DNA from: Bacillota bacterium
GTDB taxonomy: Bacteria > Bacillota > Sulfobacillia > JAJZYS01 > JAJYTV01
Assembly (NCBI GenBank): GCA_021810725.1
Contig: JAJZIE010000143.1
Coordinates: 1-6,475, forward strand
Direction: 5' to 3'
Length of the DNA stretch: 6,475 bases
Position numbers and translations under genes: made by a program. Below are positions 1-4,904 of this stretch, piece after piece (position 1 is the stretch's first letter; every line of letters begins with the position of its first letter). The notes below the pieces were generated by a model that searched no databases, was not told the DNA's origin, and saw only the letters and a list, made by a program, of their open reading frames with translations.

Positions 1-146
1 GGGAACACCTTGCTCAGCAGGATCATCTTCCCGCCGATCGAGGCCTCCTTCTCCACCACCAGCACCTTGTACCCCATGTCCCCCAGCTTGAGGGCCGACT
101 CCATGCCGCCGATGCCGCTGCCGACCCCGAGTGCGTCGTAGTCCAT
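1..146 (-). CDS. HdrA-like FAD-dependent oxidoreductase, N-terminal fragment (runs off left edge)
   Basis: Only the first 48 codons are present; the rest lies beyond the window. The protein opens MDYDALGVGSGIGGMESALK, a Rossmann FAD-binding start with the GSGIGG (GxGxxG) loop at residues 10-15. It continues with an acidic strand end (VVEKE, about 31-35), then SIGGKM and SKVFP. The last part matches the SIGG(K/R)M...FP motif of the HdrA/QmoA family of heterodisulfide-reductase-like subunits. Those proteins are cytoplasmic flavoproteins that pass electrons between iron-sulfur partners and can bifurcate electrons. The FAD motif is at the very N-terminus, so this resembles the short bacterial HdrA/QmoA type and not methanogen HdrA, which has an extra N-terminal domain. 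An AGGAAGGA ribosome site lies 6 bases before the ATG. The start is 2 bases after the stop of the MvhD-like gene, so the two are surely cotranscribed. The family is well supported; which Hdr complex it serves is not visible. Confidence 0.85.
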   Translation of the reverse strand, partial: MDYDALGVGSGIGGMESALKLGDMGYKVLVVEKEASIGGKMILLSKVF

Positions 147-148
147 GG

Positions 149-592
149 CTATTCCTTCCTGACGGGACCAAGTTCGGTCAAGGTCTGGCTGAACTCGTGC
201 ATGTACCTGGTGAACGGCTCCGCGCAGACGGAGCAGATGGCGGCCATCTGCAACCGGGCGGGCGAGATGCCGCGCTCCTTCAGTTCCTTCTGCGCCGTCT
301 CGAACATGTGCGCCGAGCGTTCCGCGCAGTCGCGCAGGTAAGCGCATTCCTCCCCGTCGGAGGCGATGAACACGCCGTCGAATCCCTGCTCGAGCGCGTG
401 CACGATCCATTCCGGCATGATGGCGCTGGTGCAGGGAAGCGCGATCGTCGTGACGGTCGGCGGGTAATGCATGTGCGCCGAGCCCGCCAGGTCGATGCCC
501 GGGTCGGAGATGTTGTTGGTGGACAGCACGAGGATTCTCGGACTGAACGCGTGCGCGTCTTCCCTGACGGACACCTGCTGTTGCACTGCCAT
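149..592 (-). CDS. MvhD/HdrA-associated iron-sulfur electron-transfer subunit (hydrogenase delta-subunit family)
   Basis: A 147-residue protein of the MvhD family (methyl-viologen-reducing hydrogenase delta subunit). Members carry a [2Fe-2S] cluster and hand electrons to HdrA-type flavoproteins. Visible family signatures are STNNISDPGIDLAGSAH (about 24-40), the ALPC turn (C54), FIASDGEEC...DC (C83, C89) and AAICSVCAEPF (C120, C123). These five cysteines are the likely cluster ligands. I chose the ATG at 592 (MAVQQQ). An upstream in-frame ATG at 646 would add a Ser/Gly-rich stretch and lie inside the TusA-like gene. AGGAGG lies about 13 bases before the chosen ATG, longer than ideal. There are 4 bases between the upstream stop and this start, and 2 bases between this stop and the hdrA-like start. 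The 2-base link to hdrA suggests the two products form one electron-transfer module. In QmoB-type proteins the two domains are fused. Confidence 0.9.
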   Translation of the reverse strand: MAVQQQVSVREDAHAFSPRILVLSTNNISDPGIDLAGSAHMHYPPTVTTIALPCTSAIMPEWIVHALEQGFDGVFIASDGEECAYLRDCAERSAHMFETAQKELKERGISPARLQMAAICSVCAEPFTRYMHEFSQTLTELGPVRKE

Positions 593-596
593 GGCC

Positions 597-848
597 TTAG
601 TGAAGCCTCCTGACGAAGAGCTTGACGTAGCCGCGCCCTTCGACAATGCCCAGGAATTCGTGGCCCATCTTCTCGGTCCAAAGAGGAAGGTCTCTCTCGG
701 TGCGGCTGTCGGCCGTCAGGACCGCCACGATCTCCCCGACCCTGGCGCCGACGATGCCCTGCTTGGCCAGCAGCATCGATCCGCTGCAGCAGCCGCGCGT
801 ATCGATGATCTTGTGGGATTGCAGCATCCAGAACTGAGTCGTCGGCAT
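597..848 (-). CDS. TusA-like small sulfur carrier/sulfurtransferase with altered active-site loop
   Basis: An 83-residue protein with the TusA fold pattern. It has an early strand ending in DTRG (16-19), a helix, a middle strand GEIVAVLTAD (38-47), DLPLWTEKMGHEF (53-65, matching the family pattern D(I/L)xxWxxxxGHxL), and a final strand YVKLFVRR. TusA proteins relay persulfide sulfur through a conserved Cys in a CPxP loop. Here the loop reads DTRGCCSGSM: two adjacent cysteines (C20, C21) follow the RG, and no proline follows them. The reactive Cys is therefore shifted relative to canonical TusA and the CPxP motif is missing. The ATG at 848 has an excellent AGGGAGGAG ribosome site 8 bases upstream and is probably the first gene of the operon. 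Its place next to MvhD-like and HdrA-like genes suggests it supplies or accepts sulfur for an Hdr-type redox complex. That role is inference. Confidence 0.8.
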   Translation of the reverse strand: MPTTQFWMLQSHKIIDTRGCCSGSMLLAKQGIVGARVGEIVAVLTADSRTERDLPLWTEKMGHEFLGIVEGRGYVKLFVRRLH

Positions 849-856
849 CGCTACCG

Positions 857-865
857 CTCCTCCCT
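857..865 (-). promoter_or_regulatory. Strong ribosome binding site of the TusA-like gene
   Basis: On the minus strand the sequence is AGGGAGGAG, ending 8 bases before the ATG at 848. It fixes the start of the first operon gene. Confidence 0.8.
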
Positions 866-904
866 GCGCGCCTAGGCGTTGCCGTTCCGCAAGTCACTCT
901 ACGT

Positions 905-918
905 CCGGCGGCCGCCGG
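905..918. repeat. Perfect 14-bp GC palindrome upstream of the hdr-like operon
   Basis: CCGGCGGCCGCCGG is its own reverse complement. It lies 57 bases upstream of the TusA-like ATG, in the likely leader or promoter zone. It could be an operator or an RNA hairpin; in GC-rich DNA a chance occurrence is also possible. Confidence 0.4.
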
Positions 919-934
919 GGCCTAGAGACCTTAC

Positions 935-952
935 GGTGCCGCTCGCGGCACC
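935..952. repeat. Perfect 8+2+8 inverted repeat
   Basis: GGTGCCGC-TC-GCGGCACC forms a perfect dyad 87 bases upstream of the TusA-like start. As RNA it would make a stable hairpin. No T-run follows on either strand, so it is not a standard terminator. An operator or leader structure is possible. Confidence 0.45.
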
Positions 953-986
953 AGGCGTTCCGGTAAATCACCGTTGACTTGCGTCG

Positions 987-1007
987 GCCTATGTGAACGG
1001 AATAGGC
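987..1007. repeat. 6+9+6 inverted repeat, possible operator
   Basis: GCCTAT, nine bases, then ATAGGC. It is less GC-rich than its surroundings and lies about 140 bases upstream of the operon start. I see no clear -35/-10 pair, so regulation is only suggested. Confidence 0.3.
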
Positions 1008-1718
1008 GCATCTGAGCCGCGTGCAGGGGGATTCCCGCCTGCACGCCCCCAGGTCGGCCCAGTTCATCCGTTGCACGCAGCGCTGCGCAAGGCGACCCAC
1101 CGCGCTGTGCAGGCAGCTCCGTGAGCGCCCCGCGGGCAGAGGGACCGGACAAGCCACCCATCGAAGCCACGTAAACGAACACCGCCGCTTCACTTGCGCC
1201 AACGCATGCGGAGCGGCCGCCAGAAAACCATCGATGGATCAATTACGGAGCTCCAAATCCGCGCAAAGCCAACGGTATGCGCCCGCAGAGCGGTCCAGGT
1301 TGTCCTATGGGCCATTTGTCATGGTTTTGGTGCAATGGTCCCAGACACCGCGAGCGAAAGTCGTCCTCGAAATACCGCATTCCGCTCTGGAGGCCAGTTG
1401 CTGGCTTCAAGCAACCGCGGTTCAAAGAAACGGGCGGGCAACGTCCCTGCGACCGGAGCTTATGCCGAGAGGCCGCCGAAGCGAGGTCGTCCGACACGTC
1501 ATTCGCGATCGCGACCGCCGGGGCGCGGAATGAGGGCGGCCCCTGGTCCGCACTGGGGACAGCGAGGGGCACGCGCCATCGCACGGCTGCCGCGCCGGCC
1601 CGCCCGTCGCCACCCCCGCATTGGCGGTCAGGTCTGGCGCACCGCCTGACCGTGGGCGGATCGGCGGACGAGCGGCGCTTCCCTTCCCCTGATGTGGTCC
1701 GCCTCGCGTTGGCGGGTG

Positions 1719-2624
1719 TCAGTGCACGGGCGCCATGGCCAGGGCGTAGCGGACGGCGCGGTAGCCTAGTGCCAACACGGCGTAACGGTTCCCTCCGACC
1801 GAGAATACGGCCTCCGACGGTGCGTCCTGCCCGGCCGCGAAGACAGCGACACCGTCCCGGCCAGGGAGCTTCGCATGCAAATACGCCGTTGCCTGCTGGG
1901 CGGCGACCTTGACGGGGCTGCCCCATTCGGCTGTTAGCCATGGCCCCACCCAGAAAGTCCAGCCGCCTTCCTGCCATGTCACGGCCGCAGTGGCGCTGTG
2001 GCCGGCGCCGCCGACGAACGTCGTGCCGAGGATGCCGTGGCCGAGTTCGACCTCGCCTTGCGCCGCGCCCGGGATCGGCGCGAGCCCCGGCAGCGGGATC
2101 CATTGCGAGAGATCGAGGTGGCCCATGGGACCCGTGCCGAGGACCGTCATCAGCAGTTCCGCGTTGCCGAACTGCGCCTTCGGCGAATTGAACGGCAGCG
2201 CAGCCTTCGGACCATAACCAAACGTGACGGAATACCCGGTCCTCGTCACCTGATAGTTGGCGTCGATCGATGCCTGCGCGGCGCCCTGCCCCACCGAGCG
2301 CGGCAGATAAACCGGGATCGGCGCGCCGGAGAGCCGGCGGGCGAGTTCCCTTCGAGCCACGGGGTAGGTACGCGAGGCTGCCGTCACCCGCTGGCCTTGC
2401 CGCGTCGATCGTTGCGGCTGCGCGGTCTCGGAGCGCACCATCGCCGCGACCACCAGGAGCGCGACCAGTGTCGCGACGCCGCCGAGCAGCCACTTGCGTC
2501 CCCCGGGCGGTCGACGCGTGGCGCTCGTCAGCTGGCGTGCCATCGCGTCGAGATTCGGAGCGACGCCGGCACGATCCAGCACCTGCGGCAGGTCCCGCAG
2601 GATCTCGTCGATGCTTCCCCTCAT
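1719..2624 (-). CDS. Single-pass membrane protein, probable anti-sigma factor of the adjacent ECF sigma
   Basis: A 301-residue protein. Residues 1-43 are a short cytoplasmic part (MRGSIDEILRDLPQVLDR, then Arg-rich RRPPGGRK). Residues 45-63 (WLLGGVATLVALLVVAAMV) form one clear membrane segment. About 235 residues follow that would lie outside the membrane. They are rich in Gly, Ala and aromatics, with no cysteine and no recognisable enzyme motif. The positive residues just before the segment fit an N-in, C-out topology. The ATG overlaps the sigma factor stop (ATGA) and GAGAAGG precedes it, so the two are translationally coupled. This gene order and topology are typical of ECF sigma/anti-sigma pairs. 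The cytoplasmic part is very short and lacks the HxxxCxxC zinc motif of ZAS-domain anti-sigmas, so the mode of sigma binding is unclear. An effector membrane protein of the regulon is the main alternative. Confidence 0.65.
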   Translation of the reverse strand: MRGSIDEILRDLPQVLDRAGVAPNLDAMARQLTSATRRPPGGRKWLLGGVATLVALLVVAAMVRSETAQPQRSTRQGQRVTAASRTYPVARRELARRLSGAPIPVYLPRSVGQGAAQASIDANYQVTRTGYSVTFGYGPKAALPFNSPKAQFGNAELLMTVLGTGPMGHLDLSQWIPLPGLAPIPGAAQGEVELGHGILGTTFVGGAGHSATAAVTWQEGGWTFWVGPWLTAEWGSPVKVAAQQATAYLHAKLPGRDGVAVFAAGQDAPSEAVFSVGGNRYAVLALGYRAVRYALAMAPVH

Positions 2625-3166
2625 CCTTCTCGCTCCTCCTCGAGCAGGTGGCTCAGCACTCTGCGCGCCCTCGTCAGGCGGCTGCGCACCGTGCCGTCCG
2701 GCACGCCCAGCATCCGCGCCGCCTCGCGCGTGGGCCTGTCCTCGTAATAGACGAGCACGATCACCTCGCGGAGCTCGGCTGGCAGTTCCAGAATGGCCCG
2801 GACCACGTCCCTCTCCTCGTACAGCCGGGACGGATCGGCGGCCAGGTCGGCCGGGCCATCCGGCAGTTCCTCCACCGGATGGCGCGCCCGCTCGCGCAGC
2901 ATGTTGCGCGAGGCGTTCAGGGTGGCCCGTGCCAGCCAGGCGCCTGGGTTCCGTATTCCGCCGAGATGCCTGTAGGCTGCGATAAACACGTTCTGCATGA
3001 CATCCTCGGCCATCGCGGCACTGCCGGTGTAGACGTAGGCCTGCTGGTAGACGCTCCGCGCGTGGGACTCCATCAGGCTCTCGAGCGTCGTCGTCGTTGT
3101 CGCCACCTCCGCACCTATATAGAACCCACCACGGCGCGAAATGTTCACGCGGATCGCGAGATACAC
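2621..3166 (-). CDS. ECF (extracytoplasmic function) RNA polymerase sigma-70 factor
   Basis: Up to 181 residues with the two-domain ECF layout. Region 2 (about 31-95) includes the QQAYVYTGSAAMAEDVMQNVF pattern and the promoter-melting stretch NPGAWLARATLNASRN. A variable linker (about 96-118) follows. Region 4 (about 120-176) includes LPAELREVIVLVYYED and the helix-turn-helix TREAARMLGVPDGTVRSRLTRAR, which reads the -35 element. The longest start is a GTG at 3166 with AGGA 9 bases upstream. The first 25 residues do not resemble the family, so a GTG at 3106 or the ATG at 3073 (MESHARSVYQQ) may be the true start. The stop overlaps the ATG of the membrane protein downstream. It probably controls its own operon in response to an envelope signal sensed by that protein. 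The upstream DNA now carries a nest of insertion sequences. Confidence 0.88.
   Translation of the reverse strand: MYLAIRVNISRRGGFYIGAEVATTTTTLESLMESHARSVYQQAYVYTGSAAMAEDVMQNVFIAAYRHLGGIRNPGAWLARATLNASRNMLRERARHPVEELPDGPADLAADPSRLYEERDVVRAILELPAELREVIVLVYYEDRPTREAARMLGVPDGTVRSRLTRARRVLSHLLEEEREG
3118..3147 (-). promoter_or_regulatory. Possible ECF-type promoter inside the longest sigma reading frame
   Basis: On the minus strand TGAACA (3147-3142) is followed, after an 18-base spacer, by TCTATA (3123-3118). TGAAC/GGAAC-type -35 elements are usual for ECF-dependent promoters. If real, transcription would begin near 3110, favouring the GTG at 3106 or the ATG at 3073 as the sigma start and implying autoregulation. 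It is a weak match read by eye. Confidence 0.3.
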
Positions 3167-3210
3167 GCCCGCGGATCCTATGTCTCCAGTCGTTTGGGCC
3201 GTTCCGGGTT

Positions 3211-3221
3211 TGAACAGTTCA
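3211..3221. repeat. TGAAC-A-GTTCA dyad between the sigma gene and the IS607 fragment
   Basis: A perfect 5+1+5 inverted repeat. Each arm also contains the TGAAC seen in the candidate ECF -35 element nearby. It lies 45 bases upstream of the longest sigma frame and about 38 bases before the IS607 gene start, so it could belong to either. Confidence 0.3.
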
Positions 3222-3301
3222 CTTGAAACCAGCGCGAATCTACTCTAACCTTACCGGCTTGGAAAGGTTGGTTGGGATTGGTGAGGCAGCCAAAGCGTTA
3301 G

Positions 3302-3317
3302 GTGTCGCTCACGACAC
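3302..3317. repeat. 6+4+6 inverted repeat at the IS110 target site
   Basis: GTGTCG-CTCA-CGACAC lies within the IS607 gene and ends at the base before the TC core used by the IS110 insertion. It may be chance within coding sequence or part of what made the site attractive. Confidence 0.5.
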
Positions 3318-3319
3318 TC
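3318..3319. repeat. IS110 core dinucleotide TC, left copy
   Basis: TC occurs here and at 6376-6377. Keeping only one copy restores the IS607 frame as GAC ACT CTC AGA. This supports TC, and not the longer CTC also visible at both ends, as the duplicated core. Confidence 0.65.
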
Positions 3320-3328
3320 CCCTGAAAC
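3320..3328. repeat. 9-bp target-site duplication of the IS4-family element, left copy
   Basis: CCCTGAAAC immediately flanks the left inverted repeat and is repeated exactly at 4802-4810. A 9-bp duplication is what IS50/Tn5-like elements make. The nine bases are also the first nine of the IS110 element. Confidence 0.92.
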
Positions 3329-3345
3329 CTACCCTTTACCCACAT
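3329..3345. repeat. Terminal inverted repeat of the IS4-family element, left
   Basis: CTACCCTTTACCCACAT reads inward and is identical to the inward reading of 4785-4801. It also encodes the last codons and the TAG stop of the transposase. Confidence 0.95.
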
Positions 3346-4681
3346 CTGCCCTAGGGTGAGCAGCGATCCAGGCGGCCGTGAAGATCTCAAGGCGCTGAAA
3401 GCCGCGCCAGAGGACCTTAACGCCGGGCATGCCGTCGTTCTTGCGGGCTAGGAAGCCGCCGAGGCGAGCCAGCCAGATGACGGCCATGGAGAGTGTGGGC
3501 GGTTCGGTGGGCATGTCCTTGCCGTTGGCGAAGGCCTTGCGGTAGATGGCGAGGTAGAGACCTTTCCACTCAGCTTCGGTGAAGACCAAGGTGGCTGGCG
3601 CATCCGGGTTATCGCGAGCGACGTAGGTGAGGTAGAGCACTCGCCACGCCACGATACAGTAGGTGGCGATGGCGTTCTCGAGCCGGCGCAGCGTTTCAAG
3701 CTGCAGTTTCTCGACTAGGCAGCCGGACTTCAGGGTGTAGTGGAACCGCTCGATGCGCCAGCGGTAGGAGTACCAGCGCACCACCGCGGCCGCCTGCTCC
3801 ACCGTTTCGGCCTGCAACGTGGTGAGCAGCACCCAGCCAACGGGCGTCTCGCCATCCGGCGGAGCGATCTCCGATGCGGAGACCACAGTCATGCGGATGG
3901 GCTCGGCTCCGTGCAGATCCACCGGTGGCCGTAGCTGCACCGCCTGGGCGTGCAAGGCGAGTGTAACGTGACGCTCGGGGTGATCATGGCCACGAGGTAC
4001 GTCCGCCTCCATCGTGCCGAGCAGCGGCGCCTGCTTTAGCGCCGCGGCAAGATCCGGCCAGCCTTCGGCGAGCTTGCGGTTGTGCGTGGCGCGCACCAGC
4101 ACGTCGGCGCCCACCGCCCGCGCCTCCGCGAACACCGCGAAGAAGTCGCTCTCCCGATCGCCGATGACGATTACACGCGTGTCCTCCGGTACGATCGCGC
4201 GTACGTCGTGCACCGTCTCGACCCAGCGGCGGCTCTCCTTTTCGGCCGGTTCCGCGCCTTCGCTGTCCCGGGCCCAGAATCGCGCCGTCAGCAGGCCGAG
4301 CGGCACGCCGTTGACATCCATCGCCAGCGCCGAATGCAGGAAGAAACCCCGGCTGTTCGTCGGCCCGATCGGCCCCAAGCCCTGCGTCGCCTGCAACGAG
4401 TTGAAGCTCATCGCCGACGTGTCCTGCGCCGCAAGCACAATCTTCTGCCCTCGGATCCGCTCCACCGTCGCCTTGCGGTGCGACAACAGGATGCGATCCG
4501 TATACACGCGGGCATTGTTGAAGAAGCGATAGATCCCCTTGGCCTCGCCCCAAGACTCTGTCGCCTGCACCACAGAGCCCTTCGGATGCTCCGCCAGAGC
4601 CGACACGACTTTGACGAACCGCTGCGACAGCCGCGCATCACCAAACTCAGCCCGCCCGCACTCATGCACCGCCCACGTCAC
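3329..4681 (-). CDS. IS4-family (IS50/Tn5-like) transposase
   Basis: A 450-residue DDE transposase close in length to Tn5 transposase (476). The N-terminal DNA-binding part (about 1-72) has WAVHECGRAEFGDARLSQRF and the EAKGIYRFFNNARV pattern of Tn5-type proteins. The catalytic core shows D87 (AAQDTSAMSF), D175 (IGDRESDFF) and E311. The IS4-family signature Y-(2)-R-(3)-E-(6)-K is complete as Y304, R307, E311, K318 (WYSYRWRIERFHYTLKSG). The C-terminal part includes LARLGGFLARKNDGMPG and LWRGFQRLE, as in Tn5. It cuts and pastes the element by binding the 17-bp ends as a dimer. The start used is a GTG at 4681; purine-rich AGGAGGT and GGGAGGGG sites lie 14-30 bases upstream, so the true start is uncertain. 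The stop TAG uses the very last three bases of the element. No frameshift or missing residue is seen. Confidence 0.95.
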   Translation of the reverse strand: MTWAVHECGRAEFGDARLSQRFVKVVSALAEHPKGSVVQATESWGEAKGIYRFFNNARVYTDRILLSHRKATVERIRGQKIVLAAQDTSAMSFNSLQATQGLGPIGPTNSRGFFLHSALAMDVNGVPLGLLTARFWARDSEGAEPAEKESRRWVETVHDVRAIVPEDTRVIVIGDRESDFFAVFAEARAVGADVLVRATHNRKLAEGWPDLAAALKQAPLLGTMEADVPRGHDHPERHVTLALHAQAVQLRPPVDLHGAEPIRMTVVSASEIAPPDGETPVGWVLLTTLQAETVEQAAAVVRWYSYRWRIERFHYTLKSGCLVEKLQLETLRRLENAIATYCIVAWRVLYLTYVARDNPDAPATLVFTEAEWKGLYLAIYRKAFANGKDMPTEPPTLSMAVIWLARLGGFLARKNDGMPGVKVLWRGFQRLEIFTAAWIAAHPRADVGKG

Positions 4682-4757
4682 ATCGCTGATCGCGGACCCC
4701 TCCCTGACCTCCTCTCTTCGACATGCGAGCTGGCAGTTCCTTGCTCCTAGTTCGTGC

Positions 4758-4769
4758 TTAACCTGTTAA
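4758..4769. promoter_or_regulatory. TTAAC-CT-GTTAA dyad upstream of the IS4 transposase
   Basis: A perfect inverted repeat in the short AT-richer stretch between the right inverted repeat and the transposase, where its promoter must lie. It may bind a regulator, or overlap the promoter. No clean -35/-10 pair could be assigned. Confidence 0.35.
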
Positions 4770-4784
4770 CTCATGACAGCGAAA

Positions 4785-4801
4785 ATGTGGGTAAAGGGTA
4801 G
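4785..4801. repeat. Terminal inverted repeat of the IS4-family element, right
   Basis: ATGTGGGTAAAGGGTAG is the exact reverse complement of 3329-3345 over 17 bases and directly abuts the 9-bp duplication. Confidence 0.95.
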
Positions 4802-4810
4802 CCCTGAAAC
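4802..4810. repeat. 9-bp target-site duplication of the IS4-family element, right copy
   Basis: CCCTGAAAC, identical to 3320-3328. It is followed by the remaining bases of the interrupted IS110 end. Confidence 0.92.
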
Positions 4811-4904
4811 CCCCCCGGGCGTGCCGAAGGCACACAAAACCAAGGGCAGCGCCAGTGCATTTTTGCGACTGCCCGGGACGGGGCGCAATAGTACAGGTTG
4901 TGGA
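4811..4904. other. Short non-coding end of the IS110 element, downstream of its transposase
   Basis: About 94 bases between the IS4 duplication and the IS110 transposase stop. It contains a small hairpin GTGCC-GAA-GGCAC (4821-4833) and an enclosing 7-bp inverted repeat, CCCGGGC (4814-4820) with GCCCGGG (4871-4877). Together with 3320-3328 it forms the element end that is joined to the other end in the circular intermediate. No reading frame of note is seen. Confidence 0.6.

Larger units (their letters stand above)
849..1718. other. 870-base stretch with no convincing gene
   Basis: Several open frames of 100-170 codons cross this stretch on both strands. Their translations are rich in Arg, Ala, Pro and Gly and show no domain, no conserved motif and no matching ribosome site, as expected of chance frames in GC-rich DNA. 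The left part (905-1007) holds palindromes that may control the minus-strand hdr-like operon. The right part should hold the 3' end of the sigma/anti-sigma transcript. There are short GC hairpins at 1642-1659 and 1699-1715, but neither is followed by a T-run, so no intrinsic terminator can be called. A decayed gene cannot be excluded. Confidence 0.5.
3259..3319 (+). pseudogene. IS607-type serine recombinase (TnpA), 5' fragment cut by IS110
   Basis: Reading from a TTG at 3259, the plus strand gives (M)ERLVGIGEAAKALGVAHDT followed by the first base of the next codon. This is the MerR-like helix-turn-helix that opens IS607-family recombinases (family pattern SIGEAAKxLGVSxxTLRRWE). A TTG at 3268 is an alternative start. 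The reading frame is closed upstream by TGA at 3211. The frame is broken after 3319 by the IS110 insertion and resumes at 6378. In IS607 elements this protein is a serine recombinase that moves the element as a circle. The element's left end must lie between the sigma gene and this start; IS607 elements have no inverted repeats, so it cannot be placed. Confidence 0.8.
3329..4801 (-). mobile_element. Complete IS4-family (IS50/Tn5-like) insertion sequence, 1473 bp
   Basis: The element is bounded by perfect 17-bp inverted repeats and a 9-bp duplication CCCTGAAAC, so both ends are intact. It carries one full-length transposase gene in minus orientation that fills almost the whole element. Intact ends, an open transposase with all catalytic residues and an exact duplication indicate a recent and perhaps still mobile copy. 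Confidence 0.95.

Noticed and set aside
280..897. 205-codon minus-strand frame overlapping the MvhD-like and TusA-like genes
   Set aside because: It is the out-of-frame shadow of two recognised genes with their own ribosome sites.
1642..1715. Possible intrinsic terminators after the membrane protein gene
   Set aside because: Two CCGCC/GGCGG hairpins are present, but neither has a following T-run and such pairs are common in this base composition.
1021..1912. Plus-strand frames of 150-211 codons in the gene-poor stretch and the end of the membrane protein gene
   Set aside because: Arg/Pro-rich translations without motif or convincing ribosome site. A decayed gene is possible but cannot be supported.
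1243..2493. 416-codon open frame on the minus strand overlapping the membrane protein gene
   Set aside because: Same strand but a different frame from the clear sigma-coupled gene. The translation is Arg/Gly/Ala-rich with no domain, and no ribosome site was seen. It is a GC-rich shadow frame.
2270..3226. 318-codon plus-strand open frame opposite the sigma and membrane protein genes
   Set aside because: Antisense to two well-supported genes; the translation has no recognisable motif.
4681..4724. 20-codon ORF starting at ATG 4724 and overlapping the IS4 transposase start
   Set aside because: It is in another frame, ends within the transposase and shows no family. A leader role is possible but unsupported.
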